Assembly: GCA_012510325.1 (NCBI GenBank)
Contig: JAAZIG010000317.1
Location: 1 to 7,921 of the forward strand
DNA: 7,921 nt
Source: Bacillota bacterium
Lineage (GTDB): Bacteria; Bacillota; Dethiobacteria; DTU022
Direction: 5' to 3'
The first letter of the stretch is position 1. Each line of letters begins with the position of its first letter. Shown piece by piece: positions 1-6,164 of this stretch. The position numbers and the translations under genes were made by a program. The notes beneath the pieces were generated by a model. It saw only the letters and a list, made by a program, of their open reading frames with translations. It had not been told where the DNA came from and searched no databases.

Positions 1-555
1 CTCCTCGATAAAACCGGTGCCCGGATAGAGGGTCCGGCCGTCCTGATGAAAAGAGATGAAGAGGATGTCGGGATCGTGATAGAAGATCTCCTGAGTGCCG
101 TCGCCGTGGTGGACATCGGTATCAACGATAGCGATCCGCCTGATCCCGTACTTGCGTCTCAGGTACTCGACCATGATCGCTTCATTATTGATATTGCAGA
201 AGCCGCGGTTGCCGTGCGCCACGGTCATGGCGTGATGCCCCGGCGGACGAATAATGGCAAAACCATTTTTGATCTCCTTCTCCATGAAGGCGTCACCCAT
301 CACCAGTGCGCCCCCTGCCGAGACCAGATGAGCTTCAGTGGCGATATCATTCACCGTGGGAATACAGAAATGAACCCGGGCGATATCCTTCAGCGAAGCG
401 AGGCGGGGTTGGTACTCGCGGATCTGGGGCAGGTCGATGACGCCCTCTTCGAAGATCTGATCCCGCGTGTAGAGCAGCCTCTCCTCACGTTCCGGATGTG
501 TCGGCGAGATCGCCCAGTCGAAAGCGGGAAAAAAGAGCAGTCCTGTCTGTTTCAC
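1..555 (-). CDS. Histone deacetylase family protein, 3' end cut by window edge
   Basis: This is the N-terminal 185 codons of a zinc-dependent deacetylase of the HDAC/AcuC/acetylpolyamine amidohydrolase superfamily; the frame is open to the left edge. Visible active-site features are RPPGHHA (residues 103-109, catalytic His pair H107/H108), GFCNINN (118-124), and DTDVHHGDGTQ (145-155), where D147 and H149 match zinc ligands and D145 the charge-relay Asp. The third zinc ligand, an Asp, should lie beyond the window. The start is GTG at 555-553, overlapping the stop of the upstream hydantoinase gene as GTGA, with an AAGGGGG ribosome site 7 bases upstream. No signal peptide is seen, so it is probably cytoplasmic. 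Family members remove acetyl groups from lysine, polyamines or other small amides; the substrate cannot be told here. The tight coupling to a hydantoinase-like ATPase suggests a small-molecule amide substrate, which is inference. Family assignment is firm. Confidence 0.93.
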   Translation of the reverse strand, partial: MKQTGLLFFPAFDWAISPTHPEREERLLYTRDQIFEEGVIDLPQIREYQPRLASLKDIARVHFCIPTVNDIATEAHLVSAGGALVMGDAFMEKEIKNGFAIIRPPGHHAMTVAHGNRGFCNINNEAIMVEYLRRKYGIRRIAIVDTDVHHGDGTQEIFYHDPDILFISFHQDGRTLYPGTGFIEE

Positions 556-2234
556 TCCGCCACCCCCTTGAAATCATCGATGAGGCCCGGTGCGATCTGC
601 ACCCTGACCTGAAAAATTTTTCCCACCCGACTCATGCCGCGGATCATGTTGAACTGCTCTGACAGGTCGATGCGCGCCTCCCGGGCGTAGCTCCCGGCGC
701 CCTTTTCCTCGGCCAGGCGGGCCAGGTAATCGAGCGCCATCTCCTCGGCTTCGGCAAGCTGAAATCCGGCGGGGTTGTCGATGGGTCCCTCGATTCCCTC
801 CTGATCGATGACAAAGCGTTTCTGCTGTGTGTCGGCATACAGATGCACCATCAGGGTAGGCCGGGCCACCGCCGCGCCGAGGGCATTGGCCACCGGAGCC
901 GCCCGGTGCACCGTATACTCAACCCCCAATTTTTCCGCCAGCAGCGGCACGATCATCCCCGCCGCCGCCCCAATCCCGATGAGCCGGTCCATTTTAAAAC
1001 GGCGCCGGTTGACGATCTCCCAAACTTTGTAAGCCGGTTCATCTTCCCACTCGCGGAACATCTCTTCGATGAGCTGCCGCAGCTGTTCCACCACCTGCTC
1101 CACCACGGCACCGGCGCAGTGCTGCAGCGCCAGCCCGGCGCCGGCAGCCACCCCGGAGAGCACCTCTGTGCTCTGCTCCGCCTTCCCAATCCCCAGTCCG
1201 CCAAAGCAGTTGAAGGCATCGGTCACCGTCGCCGCGGGGCCTCCAAAACAGGCCGCCGGGCCCACCCTCTCCGCTCTGATCTCCACCCCGCCCGGCTGTT
1301 CTTTGAGGACACTGTCCCCGCCTAACGCCAGCGAACGCAGCGCCAGAGCATGGATATGGGTGTAGCGGCCGTCGATACAGGCCCCTTTCGAGGCATGAAG
1401 AGGCTCCCCGTCCAGGAGCAGGGCGATATCGGCGGTGGTCCCCCCGATATCGATAACCACGGCGTTTTCCTTCCGCAGACTGAGCGCCACCGCCCCCATG
1501 GTGCTCGCCGCCGGTCCCGAATAGGCCGTCTCCACCGGCCGCAGGCACGACACCTCCAGCGGCATCGTCCCCCCGTCGGCCTTGAGGATCTCCACCGGAA
1601 CCTGCAGCCCCCGCTGCCGCACCGCCTTCTCCACCCCGGCGGCAAATTCGTTCCACTGCGGTGCAGTCATGGCGCTGTAGTATGCCGTCGCCGCCCGGCG
1701 CGGAAAATTCAACCGGTCCGCCATATCGCCCCCCAAAATAACTTCCGCCGCCGGGTAATGCCGCCGGATCAGGCGGGAGATCTCCTGCTCCACAGTGCGA
1801 TTGCGGTGGGAGAACTTCGCCGCCACGGCGAGATGGCGGATCCCCTTCTTTTCAATATCCTGAAGCGCAGCCAGAACCTGCTCCTCGGAGATGTTTTCCG
1901 TGATATTGCCCCTGAAATCGATATTGCCCTGCAGAAAGTAGGTGTCCGGGGCGATGCGGTAATACTCAAACGGCAGCCCCCGGCCGGGGATGAGCATAAG
2001 CGCCGTCCGGACCCCTCTCTGCGTGGCCAGCAGATTCGTCACCAAAGTGGTGCTGATCACCAGCCGCCGCACCGCACCGGGATCCCGCCCCTCGAGCAGC
2101 TCATCGAGCACCTCTAAAATTGTGGCCGTCAAATCCTCTCTCCGGCTCGGTTTCTTGACACTTCTCTCCATGGCCCCGTCTTGAAGGAGAACCCCGTCAG
2201 TGGAGGTCCCGCCCACATCGATTCCCAAAAGCAT
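552..2234 (-). CDS. Hydantoinase/oxoprolinase family ATPase (HyuA-like), stand-alone
   Basis: This 560-residue protein belongs to the hydantoinase A/oxoprolinase family, whose members use ATP to open lactam or hydantoin rings and share an actin-like ATPase fold. Residues 4-14 (GIDVGGTSTDG) form the N-terminal phosphate loop, 261-269 (IDIGGTTAD) the second glycine-rich loop, and 420-426 (GIGAAAG) with 446-456 (APVANALGAAV) the C-terminal nucleotide-binding part. No HyuB-type partner gene is visible in the window. I chose ATG at 2234 because the family usually begins MLLGIDVGGT; an AAGGTGG ribosome site lies 11 bases upstream. A GTG at 2249 (565 residues) is open in frame but overlaps that ribosome site. 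It is first in a two-gene unit with the downstream deacetylase and has a predicted promoter at 2281-2309. The substrate is unknown: 5-oxoproline, hydantoins, acetone-type carboxylation and others all occur in this family. Confidence 0.9.
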   Translation of the reverse strand: MLLGIDVGGTSTDGVLLQDGAMERSVKKPSRREDLTATILEVLDELLEGRDPGAVRRLVISTTLVTNLLATQRGVRTALMLIPGRGLPFEYYRIAPDTYFLQGNIDFRGNITENISEEQVLAALQDIEKKGIRHLAVAAKFSHRNRTVEQEISRLIRRHYPAAEVILGGDMADRLNFPRRAATAYYSAMTAPQWNEFAAGVEKAVRQRGLQVPVEILKADGGTMPLEVSCLRPVETAYSGPAASTMGAVALSLRKENAVVIDIGGTTADIALLLDGEPLHASKGACIDGRYTHIHALALRSLALGGDSVLKEQPGGVEIRAERVGPAACFGGPAATVTDAFNCFGGLGIGKAEQSTEVLSGVAAGAGLALQHCAGAVVEQVVEQLRQLIEEMFREWEDEPAYKVWEIVNRRRFKMDRLIGIGAAAGMIVPLLAEKLGVEYTVHRAAPVANALGAAVARPTLMVHLYADTQQKRFVIDQEGIEGPIDNPAGFQLAEAEEMALDYLARLAEEKGAGSYAREARIDLSEQFNMIRGMSRVGKIFQVRVQIAPGLIDDFKGVAE

Positions 2235-2280
2235 TACCGAACCGACCACCTTCCGCTAAGAAATAATCCGGTTTAGCTCT

Positions 2281-2309
2281 ATTCTACCACATTTCCCCCA
2301 CGATGCCAT
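2281..2309 (-). promoter_or_regulatory. Predicted sigma-A-type promoter of the hydantoinase-deacetylase pair
   Basis: Read on the minus strand there is a -10 element TAGAAT (2286-2281), one mismatch from TATAAT, preceded by TGG to give an extended -10 (TGn). Seventeen bases upstream is ATGGCA (2309-2304), four of six matches to TTGACA. It lies about 47 bases upstream of the chosen ATG. Seen by eye only, with no start-site data. Confidence 0.45.
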
Positions 2310-2366
2310 TTTTCGGGCCCCCCGGGAGCACTCTCCCCCCCGCTTGCCGCCGAAAACAGCGGGCGG

Positions 2367-2396
2367 CGGACATCATCAAGAAAGTTCTGATATAAT
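2367..2396 (+). promoter_or_regulatory. Predicted sigma-A-type promoter of the tetracysteine gene
   Basis: A perfect TATAAT at 2391-2396 is preceded by TGA, giving a full extended -10. An 18-base spacer separates it from CGGACA (2367-2372), four of six matches to TTGACA. Transcription would start near 2403, leaving a leader of about 45 bases before the ATG at 2448. The leader carries a tandem TACAATC repeat (2420-2433) just before the ribosome site. Confidence 0.6.
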
Positions 2397-2447
2397 TGAA
2401 TATAGGTGACCAATACTTCTACAATCTACAATCCAGGAGGTACAAAG

Positions 2448-2726
2448 ATGGACGAAAAATACAGCCCCGGGTCCTTTTGCCGCGAGATCAACTGCCCCGA
2501 GCACGAGGCTCTTGAATCGCTGGAGGAAGAGGCCTATCTGGAGAAAAAAAAGAACCACTGCCAGGATTGCACCGCCTGGCGTTTCTTTCTCTGGCTGGAG
2601 CAACGCAATTTCAGGGTCATCAGAACTATCGATGAGGTGCCGGCCAAAGAGCTGGCCGCCCGACTCAAGGGAATCGACCCCTCGACCGTGGAGCATCTGA
2701 CCATCGAGGAGATCCTCTGCCTCTAG
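2448..2726 (+). CDS. Small tetracysteine protein of unknown function
   Basis: I do not recognise this 92-residue protein. It has four cysteines in two clusters, C11-x4-C16 and C38-x2-C41, with histidines H19 and H37 next to them, plus a lone C91 one residue from the end. The layout fits a zinc site or an iron-sulfur cluster, but no known family pattern is matched. The first half is acidic (ALESLEEEA) with a short lysine-rich stretch (33-35); the second half looks helical and ends in an acidic LTIEEILCL tail. No signal peptide or membrane segment is seen. The start is well fixed: ATG at 2448 has an AGGAGG ribosome site 7 bases upstream (2435-2440), and a strong extended -10 promoter lies further up. 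An in-frame upstream extension to 2406 would not have this ribosome site. It is probably a real, well-expressed gene, transcribed alone or with azlCD 169 bases downstream. Confidence 0.82.
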   Translation: MDEKYSPGSFCREINCPEHEALESLEEEAYLEKKKNHCQDCTAWRFFLWLEQRNFRVIRTIDEVPAKELAARLKGIDPSTVEHLTIEEILCL

Positions 2727-2895
2727 CGGAATCCTGCCGGCAGGCAGATCCCCCCCGCCGCCGCCGCGGTTTGGCGGAAGCGGACCTTCAAGAAAAAGGG
2801 TTCCCCCGGGTTCCTGCAGAATATAGGGTGCAGGCCGGGGAGACCCTCGCACAACCGGCTATCTTTATTTGGAGGATAAAAGAGACCGCACACCG

Positions 2896-3582
2896 ATGAT
2901 CAAGCAGGAACTATACCAGGGTATCAAGGAGGCCTTTCCCATAGTACTGGGCTATCTGCCGCTGGGTTTTGCCTTCGGCGTAATGGCCAGGGACGCCGGT
3001 CTTTCGGCCTTCCAGAGCATCTCCATGTCGGCGCTCTGCCTGACCGGCGCGGGTCAGTTCATCGCCATCGGGATGAGCAAAAGCGGCGGCTCTCTTTTGG
3101 CGATCATTCTGACCAACATTCTGGTCAATTTACGCTACGCCCTCTTCGCCGCCTCCACGGTGCCCCATCTGCAGGGCCGCCTCTCCCCGGCCGCAGCCAC
3201 CGCCCTTTCCTACGGCCTCACCGACGAAGTCTACGCCGTCTCGATGAACCGCTACCGCAGCCACGAGGCCACCACCGCCTATCTCGCCGGACTGGTCTTC
3301 ACCGCCCACCTCGCCTGGATCGGCAGCACCTTCTTCGGGGCGCTGCTGGGCCACTTTATCGGCAACACCGAGCAGCTGGGGATGAACTTTGCCCTGCCGG
3401 CCATGTATATCTCCCTGCTGGTGATCCTGGTGCAGCGCAAGAGCGAGCTCTACGTCGCCCTCGCCGCCGCCCTTATCGCCATTTTGGTGGGCCATTTCAT
3501 TCCCGGAGCGATGTCCACCAATTTCAATATCGTCGCCGCCACCTTAATCGGCGCGACCATGGGGGTGCTCTTCCGTGAGTGA
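2896..3582 (+). CDS. azlC: AzlC family branched-chain amino acid exporter, large subunit
   Basis: This 228-residue hydrophobic protein matches the AzlC/YgaZ family, the large membrane subunit of a two-component exporter of branched-chain amino acids and, in Bacillus subtilis, of the analogue 4-azaleucine. Family marks include a basic N-terminus followed by FPIVLGYLPLGFAFGV, then LTGAGQFIAIG, NLRYALFAAS and LTDEVYAVS, with several membrane segments through to the C-terminus. The start is uncertain. ATG at 2896 gives the usual N-terminus (MIKQELYQGIKEAFP) but only a weak AGAGA ribosome site; the nearby GGAGG (2871-2875) is 20 bases away. A TTG at 2869 would add nine residues but swallow that GGAGG and has no ribosome site of its own. 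The downstream azlD start lies inside the last codons of this gene, so the two are translated together. No Lrp-type regulator is in the window, and no clear promoter is seen just upstream. Confidence 0.9.
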   Translation: MIKQELYQGIKEAFPIVLGYLPLGFAFGVMARDAGLSAFQSISMSALCLTGAGQFIAIGMSKSGGSLLAIILTNILVNLRYALFAASTVPHLQGRLSPAAATALSYGLTDEVYAVSMNRYRSHEATTAYLAGLVFTAHLAWIGSTFFGALLGHFIGNTEQLGMNFALPAMYISLLVILVQRKSELYVALAAALIAILVGHFIPGAMSTNFNIVAATLIGATMGVLFRE

Positions 3583-3901
3583 CCTGCAGATCTGGCTCAT
3601 GATCTTCGGCGTCGCCGTGGTGAGCATGGCACCGCGGATCCTGCCGGTGGCGCTCTTCTCGCGCCGGGAGATGCCCCCGCTGCTCAAGAGATGGCTCTCC
3701 TTCGTCGCGCCGGCCGTTCTCGGGGCCCTGACCGCCGTCTCCATACTGGCGCCGGCGGGCCGCCTCGATCTCAGCGCAGGCAACCTGTACCTGTGGGCCT
3801 TTTTCCCCACCGTGGCGGTGGGAGTAAAGTCAAAAAGTATCTTCTTAACCCTCTTTGCCGGGATCATCTCGATGGCCTTAATTTATCACCTGGCGGGATG
3901 A
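3575..3901 (+). CDS. azlD: AzlD family branched-chain amino acid exporter, small subunit
   Basis: This 108-residue protein is the small membrane subunit that pairs with AzlC (AzlD/YgaH family). It has four hydrophobic segments, roughly residues 5-25, 40-60, 70-84 and 88-106, with the short loop MAPRILPVALFSRREMP and the conserved-looking FFPTVAVGVKSKS before the last helix. Length is normal for the family. The start is GTG at 3575, overlapping azlC by eight bases, with a GGGGGTG ribosome site within the end of azlC. The last 24 bases overlap the tail of the convergent minus-strand GTPase gene, and no T-tract terminator is visible at its end. The two proteins should work in the cytoplasmic membrane as one transporter. 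Confidence 0.9.
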   Translation: MSDLQIWLMIFGVAVVSMAPRILPVALFSRREMPPLLKRWLSFVAPAVLGALTAVSILAPAGRLDLSAGNLYLWAFFPTVAVGVKSKSIFLTLFAGIISMALIYHLAG

Positions 3902-4519
3902 CCCCGCAGCGGAAAGGGCCGCTCCCCCGCGAATCAGCCCTCTTACCCGGGCAAAGCCGAGCCCCGTCACCGAGGAGATGAGCAGCAGGTTCGCCCCGGC
4001 GTAAAGCGGGCGCCGCCTGTGCTTTTCCGGAGCCCTCTTGAGCAGGTCGGCTTTGCTGCCGCCGGTCAAGAAGAGCTTGCCCTGCTGCCGACAGTAAGCC
4101 GCGAGAGAGCCTTCCGCCCTTTCGTTGAACTCCTCGTGGGCCGGATCGGCGCAGCTCACATCGATGAGCAGCAGGATCAGATCGGCCCCGGCCACCGCTT
4201 GCAGGGTCAGCGCCAGCCGCGAGCGCTCAAAGCGCGGCAGCGGATCCCGCTCCGGCAGGGCGGCGGTGTCGATAAGGGACAGACGGCGAAGCGGCCCCGT
4301 CAGATGAACGGTAAAAGTGCGCAGCACCCCGTTGCCGCGCCGGCCGCGGCCCACCATCAGGTTGCGGGCGCCGGCAGGGGAGAGCAGCGCCCTCCTCTCG
4401 TTCCCTCCGCTCACCTCGCTGTAGCTGAGGCTGCCCGCCCCCATGTACTCGGCAAAATTGATGCAGAAAAGAGTTTTCCCCGCCCCGGCGGTTCCGACGA
4501 CGGCCATCGCCAGATTCAT
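3878..4519 (-). CDS. Small P-loop GTPase-like protein coupled to spoVK
   Basis: This 213-residue protein has a clear Walker A loop, GTAGAGKT (residues 9-16). A hydrophobic strand ends in LIDTAAL (82-88), in the place of the G3 motif, but lacks the usual glycine of DxxG. A second strand, DLILLLID (113-120), is followed by GGSKADLL (153-160), a G4-like motif with Ser for the usual Asn/Thr of NKxD. ISSVTGLGF (181-189) resembles the SAxxG of G5. The order and spacing suggest a TRAFAC-type GTPase, but the variant motifs leave a general NTPase possible. It starts at ATG 4519, overlapping the spoVK stop as ATGA, with GGTGGAG as ribosome site. It lies where some bacilli carry hflX downstream of spoVK, but it is far shorter and lacks HflX features. 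Its last 24 bases overlap azlD on the opposite strand. The function is not known to me; a partner role for SpoVK is inference from the coupling. Confidence 0.75.
   Translation of the reverse strand: MNLAMAVVGTAGAGKTLFCINFAEYMGAGSLSYSEVSGGNERRALLSPAGARNLMVGRGRRGNGVLRTFTVHLTGPLRRLSLIDTAALPERDPLPRFERSRLALTLQAVAGADLILLLIDVSCADPAHEEFNERAEGSLAAYCRQQGKLFLTGGSKADLLKRAPEKHRRRPLYAGANLLLISSVTGLGFARVRGLIRGGAALSAAGSSRQVIN
3893..3923 (+). other. Two back-to-back GC hairpins at the azlD end, no T-tract
   Basis: GCGGG (3893-3897) pairs with CCCGC (3903-3907) around a five-base loop holding the azlD stop codon. AGCGG (3908-3912) pairs with CCGCT (3919-3923) around AAAGGG. Neither is followed by a run of T on either strand, so an intrinsic terminator is not supported. 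Both lie in the end of the convergent GTPase gene, so they may simply reflect high-GC coding sequence. Confidence 0.3.
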
Positions 4520-5484
4520 GACCGCTCCACCGCCAGATCCGCAGCTTCGAGCGTAATCAGCTCTTCCCGCCCGGGCTCTTCCCTTCCGCTCAACCGCAGC
4601 GCCTGCCGGCGGATCGCCTTCTCCAAAATATTGCGCACCAGCCGGGCATTGCTGAAGTTGAGCTCGCCTTGCCTTCCGCTTAAAAAGCGCTGCAGTTTCG
4701 CTTTTGCCGCCCCGGAAAAGGAATAGTGGCGCCGCCGCGCCATCATCGCGGCGATCTCCAGCAGCTCGGCGGCGCTGTAATCGGGGTAGGCGATCTGAAT
4801 GGGAAAGCGGGAGCTGAGCCCCGGGTTTAACTTGAGAAAGGAGGCCATCTCCCGGCTGTATCCGGCCAGGATAAGCACAAAATCGTGGCGGTAGTCCTCC
4901 ATCGCCTTGACCAGCAGATCGACGGCCTCTTTACCGAAATCCTTGGCCCCGCCGCGCCCAAGCGAGTAGGCTTCATCGACAAAGAGCATCCCCCCCATCG
5001 CCTTCTGCACCTGCTCTCTCGTCTTTTGGGCGGTGTGGCCGATATATTCGCCCACCAAATCGGCCCTTTCCACCTCCACCAGATGGCCCCGGCTCAGCAC
5101 CCCCAGCCCCTGGAAGAGCCTTCCCAGCAGCCGCGCCACCGTGGTCTTTCCGGTGCCCGGATTGCCGCTGAAGATCATATGCAAAACCAGCGGCTCGCAA
5201 TTTAAGTGATGCGCCTCCCGCTGCTTCCCGATCTCGATATAGGCGCCGATCTCCTCCACCGTCTTCTTCACCTCGGAGAGCCCGACCAGCTGATTCAGCT
5301 CCCACAGCGCCGCCGCAGCGGCAGCCTGCTCCCGCTGGGAGGGCTCCTGCGCCGCAGGGCCCCGGGGGTGCGCCTCACTCAGCTGATGCAGCGCCTCCAG
5401 AGTGCCGATCTCGCCTTTTTCGATTTTCCGGTATAGTTGTGGCCCCATATATTGGTGGGGCGATCTGGCAGGTGGGAACATCAT
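4516..5484 (-). CDS. spoVK: Stage V sporulation protein K, CbxX/CfxQ-type AAA+ ATPase
   Basis: This 322-residue protein is a single AAA+ module of the CbxX/CfxQ group and matches SpoVK of Bacillus subtilis in length and in long stretches of sequence as I recall it. After an N-terminal region of about 60 residues that is less conserved come LVGLSEVKK (66-74), Walker A GNPGTGKTT (107-115), the EYIGHTAQKT pore-loop region (146-155), Walker B MLFVDEAYSL (166-175), the sensor-1 region LILAGYSREM, and GLSSRFP with the arginine finger R226. SpoVK is needed late in sporulation for spore maturation; its exact substrate is not settled. ATG at 5484 was chosen because AAGGAG lies nine bases upstream (5494-5499); a longer TTG start at 5505 would place that ribosome site inside the gene. 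It is coupled by ATGA to the downstream GTPase-like gene. No fully convincing promoter was found in front of it. Confidence 0.93.
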   Translation of the reverse strand: MMFPPARSPHQYMGPQLYRKIEKGEIGTLEALHQLSEAHPRGPAAQEPSQREQAAAAAALWELNQLVGLSEVKKTVEEIGAYIEIGKQREAHHLNCEPLVLHMIFSGNPGTGKTTVARLLGRLFQGLGVLSRGHLVEVERADLVGEYIGHTAQKTREQVQKAMGGMLFVDEAYSLGRGGAKDFGKEAVDLLVKAMEDYRHDFVLILAGYSREMASFLKLNPGLSSRFPIQIAYPDYSAAELLEIAAMMARRRHYSFSGAAKAKLQRFLSGRQGELNFSNARLVRNILEKAIRRQALRLSGREEPGREELITLEAADLAVERS

Positions 5485-5493
5485 TTTTCCTCG

Positions 5494-5499
5494 CTCCTT
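5494..5499 (-). promoter_or_regulatory. Ribosome binding site that fixes the spoVK start
   Basis: AAGGAG on the minus strand, nine bases before ATG 5484, favours the 322-residue product over an in-frame TTG start at 5505. Confidence 0.7.
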
Positions 5500-5555
5500 T
5501 TGCAACCGCTCTAGTATACGCCCGGCGAGGATTAAATGGGAAAAGAATCAGTGGG

Positions 5556-5765
5556 TCAGTGCCGCTCTTTAAAAACGACACGGTCTATTGCTCTGTTTAT
5601 TTCAATGTATTGTCTCGATATAGAAGAGACAACACAGATTAGCATCCCGCCAATAAGGATGGCCATTAAAAAATCCGGGATCGGTTTGCCCAAAATTGCA
5701 AGCAGGACAATAGTTATCGTCATCAAAATTTGGACAACCAATCCGGCCCATGATAATTTTTTCAT
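5556..5765 (-). CDS. Small two-helix membrane protein of unknown function
   Basis: This 69-residue protein has two hydrophobic stretches, about residues 6-28 and 31-52, split by a short GKPIPD turn, then a charged tail (SRQYIEINRAIDRVVFKERH). It should sit in the cytoplasmic membrane as a helical hairpin. I do not recognise the family. ATG at 5765 was chosen because AAAGGA (5774-5779) lies eight bases upstream; an ATG at 5774 in the same frame would overlap this site. The gene lies between hfq and spoVK, and is AT-richer than most of the window. A strong hairpin (5780-5800) sits just before the ribosome site. Its 3' end is 71 bases before the spoVK start. It is a plausible real gene because start, ribosome site and hydrophobic pattern agree, but conservation was not tested. 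Confidence 0.65.
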   Translation of the reverse strand: MKKLSWAGLVVQILMTITIVLLAILGKPIPDFLMAILIGGMLICVVSSISRQYIEINRAIDRVVFKERH

Positions 5766-5779
5766 ACCCACCATCCTTT

Positions 5780-5800
5780 CACCGACGGAATACCGCGGTG
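5780..5800 (-). promoter_or_regulatory. Leader hairpin abutting the ribosome site of the small membrane gene
   Basis: On the minus strand CACCGCGG pairs with CCGTCGGTG around a TATT loop, giving eight base pairs with one bulged T. The stem ends directly before AAAGGA. It lacks a T-tract on either strand, so it is not a standard intrinsic terminator. It could affect mRNA stability or ribosome access, or be the remains of an hfq-side terminator. Confidence 0.5.
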
Positions 5801-5872
5801 AAAAGATATTGAAACATATTCAAAAGTAATTTCGAAAAACTTTTACCGGGAGCCCGCCTTCTTTTTTTCTGA

Positions 5873-6121
5873 TTATAGCTCTACTCTGTCACTTTCGGCA
5901 GGCTGTTGTAAGCTGACATTTCGCAGTGGAATCACCGTGGAGATGGCATGCTTGTAGACCAGCTGCTGTTTTCCTTCCACATCGATTAACACAGTAAATT
6001 GGTCAAAGCTGCGGATGATCCCTTTAATCTGATAACCGTTCACTAAAAATACCGTCGTGGAGATATTTTCTTTGCGCAGTTGGTTCAAAAATGTATCCTG
6101 CAGGTTCACCGGTCCCTTCAT
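5873..6121 (-). CDS. hfq: RNA chaperone Hfq
   Basis: This 82-residue protein is Hfq, the Sm-like hexameric RNA chaperone that helps small RNAs pair with mRNAs. The Sm1 region runs from NLQDTFLNQLRKEN (6-19) through VFLVNGYQIKG to SFDQFTVLI (38-46); the Sm2 motif is YKHAIST (56-62). Q8, D9 and F42 hold the positions expected for the RNA-binding faces, and the C-terminal tail is short, as is usual in Firmicutes. ATG at 6121 was chosen because GGAGGG (6129-6134) lies seven bases upstream and the family starts close to MKxxxNLQD; an ATG at 6136 in frame would leave no room for it. It lies 43 bases downstream of miaA, the order seen in many bacteria, and probably shares its transcript. Confidence 0.97.
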   Translation of the reverse strand: MKGPVNLQDTFLNQLRKENISTTVFLVNGYQIKGIIRSFDQFTVLIDVEGKQQLVYKHAISTVIPLRNVSLQQPAESDRVEL

Positions 6122-6128
6122 CGATTGT

Positions 6129-6134
6129 CCCTCC
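6129..6134 (-). promoter_or_regulatory. Ribosome binding site that fixes the hfq start
   Basis: GGAGGG on the minus strand, seven bases before ATG 6121, argues against the in-frame ATG at 6136 that overlaps it. Confidence 0.75.
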
Positions 6135-6164
6135 ATTTTATCTTTACCCTATCCTATTCTCCTT

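Noticed and set aside
1350..2117. Long open frame on the plus strand opposite the hydantoinase gene
   Set aside because: Its protein has no recognisable family pattern, is rich in Arg, Pro and His as antisense high-GC frames are, and the opposite strand holds a complete family member.
2733..2744. Perfect 12-base palindrome CCTGCCGGCAGG just after the tetracysteine stop
   Set aside because: As an RNA hairpin it has only four pairs around a four-base loop and no T-tract, so it is not supported as a terminator; no other use could be shown.
4019..4726. Open frame on the plus strand opposite the GTPase-like gene and spoVK
   Set aside because: Antisense shadow of high-GC coding sequence with no ribosome site or motif of its own.
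5513..5518. TATACT on the minus strand in front of spoVK as a -10 element
   Set aside because: No matching -35 for sigma-A is found at the right spacing, and the fit to sigma-E or sigma-K sites is too poor, despite spoVK usually being sporulation-controlled.
5845..5871. CGGGAGCCCG followed by a T-rich run on the plus strand downstream of hfq
   Set aside because: It points the wrong way for the minus-strand hfq transcript, the stem is only four pairs, and the T run is several bases away; there is no plus-strand gene to end here.
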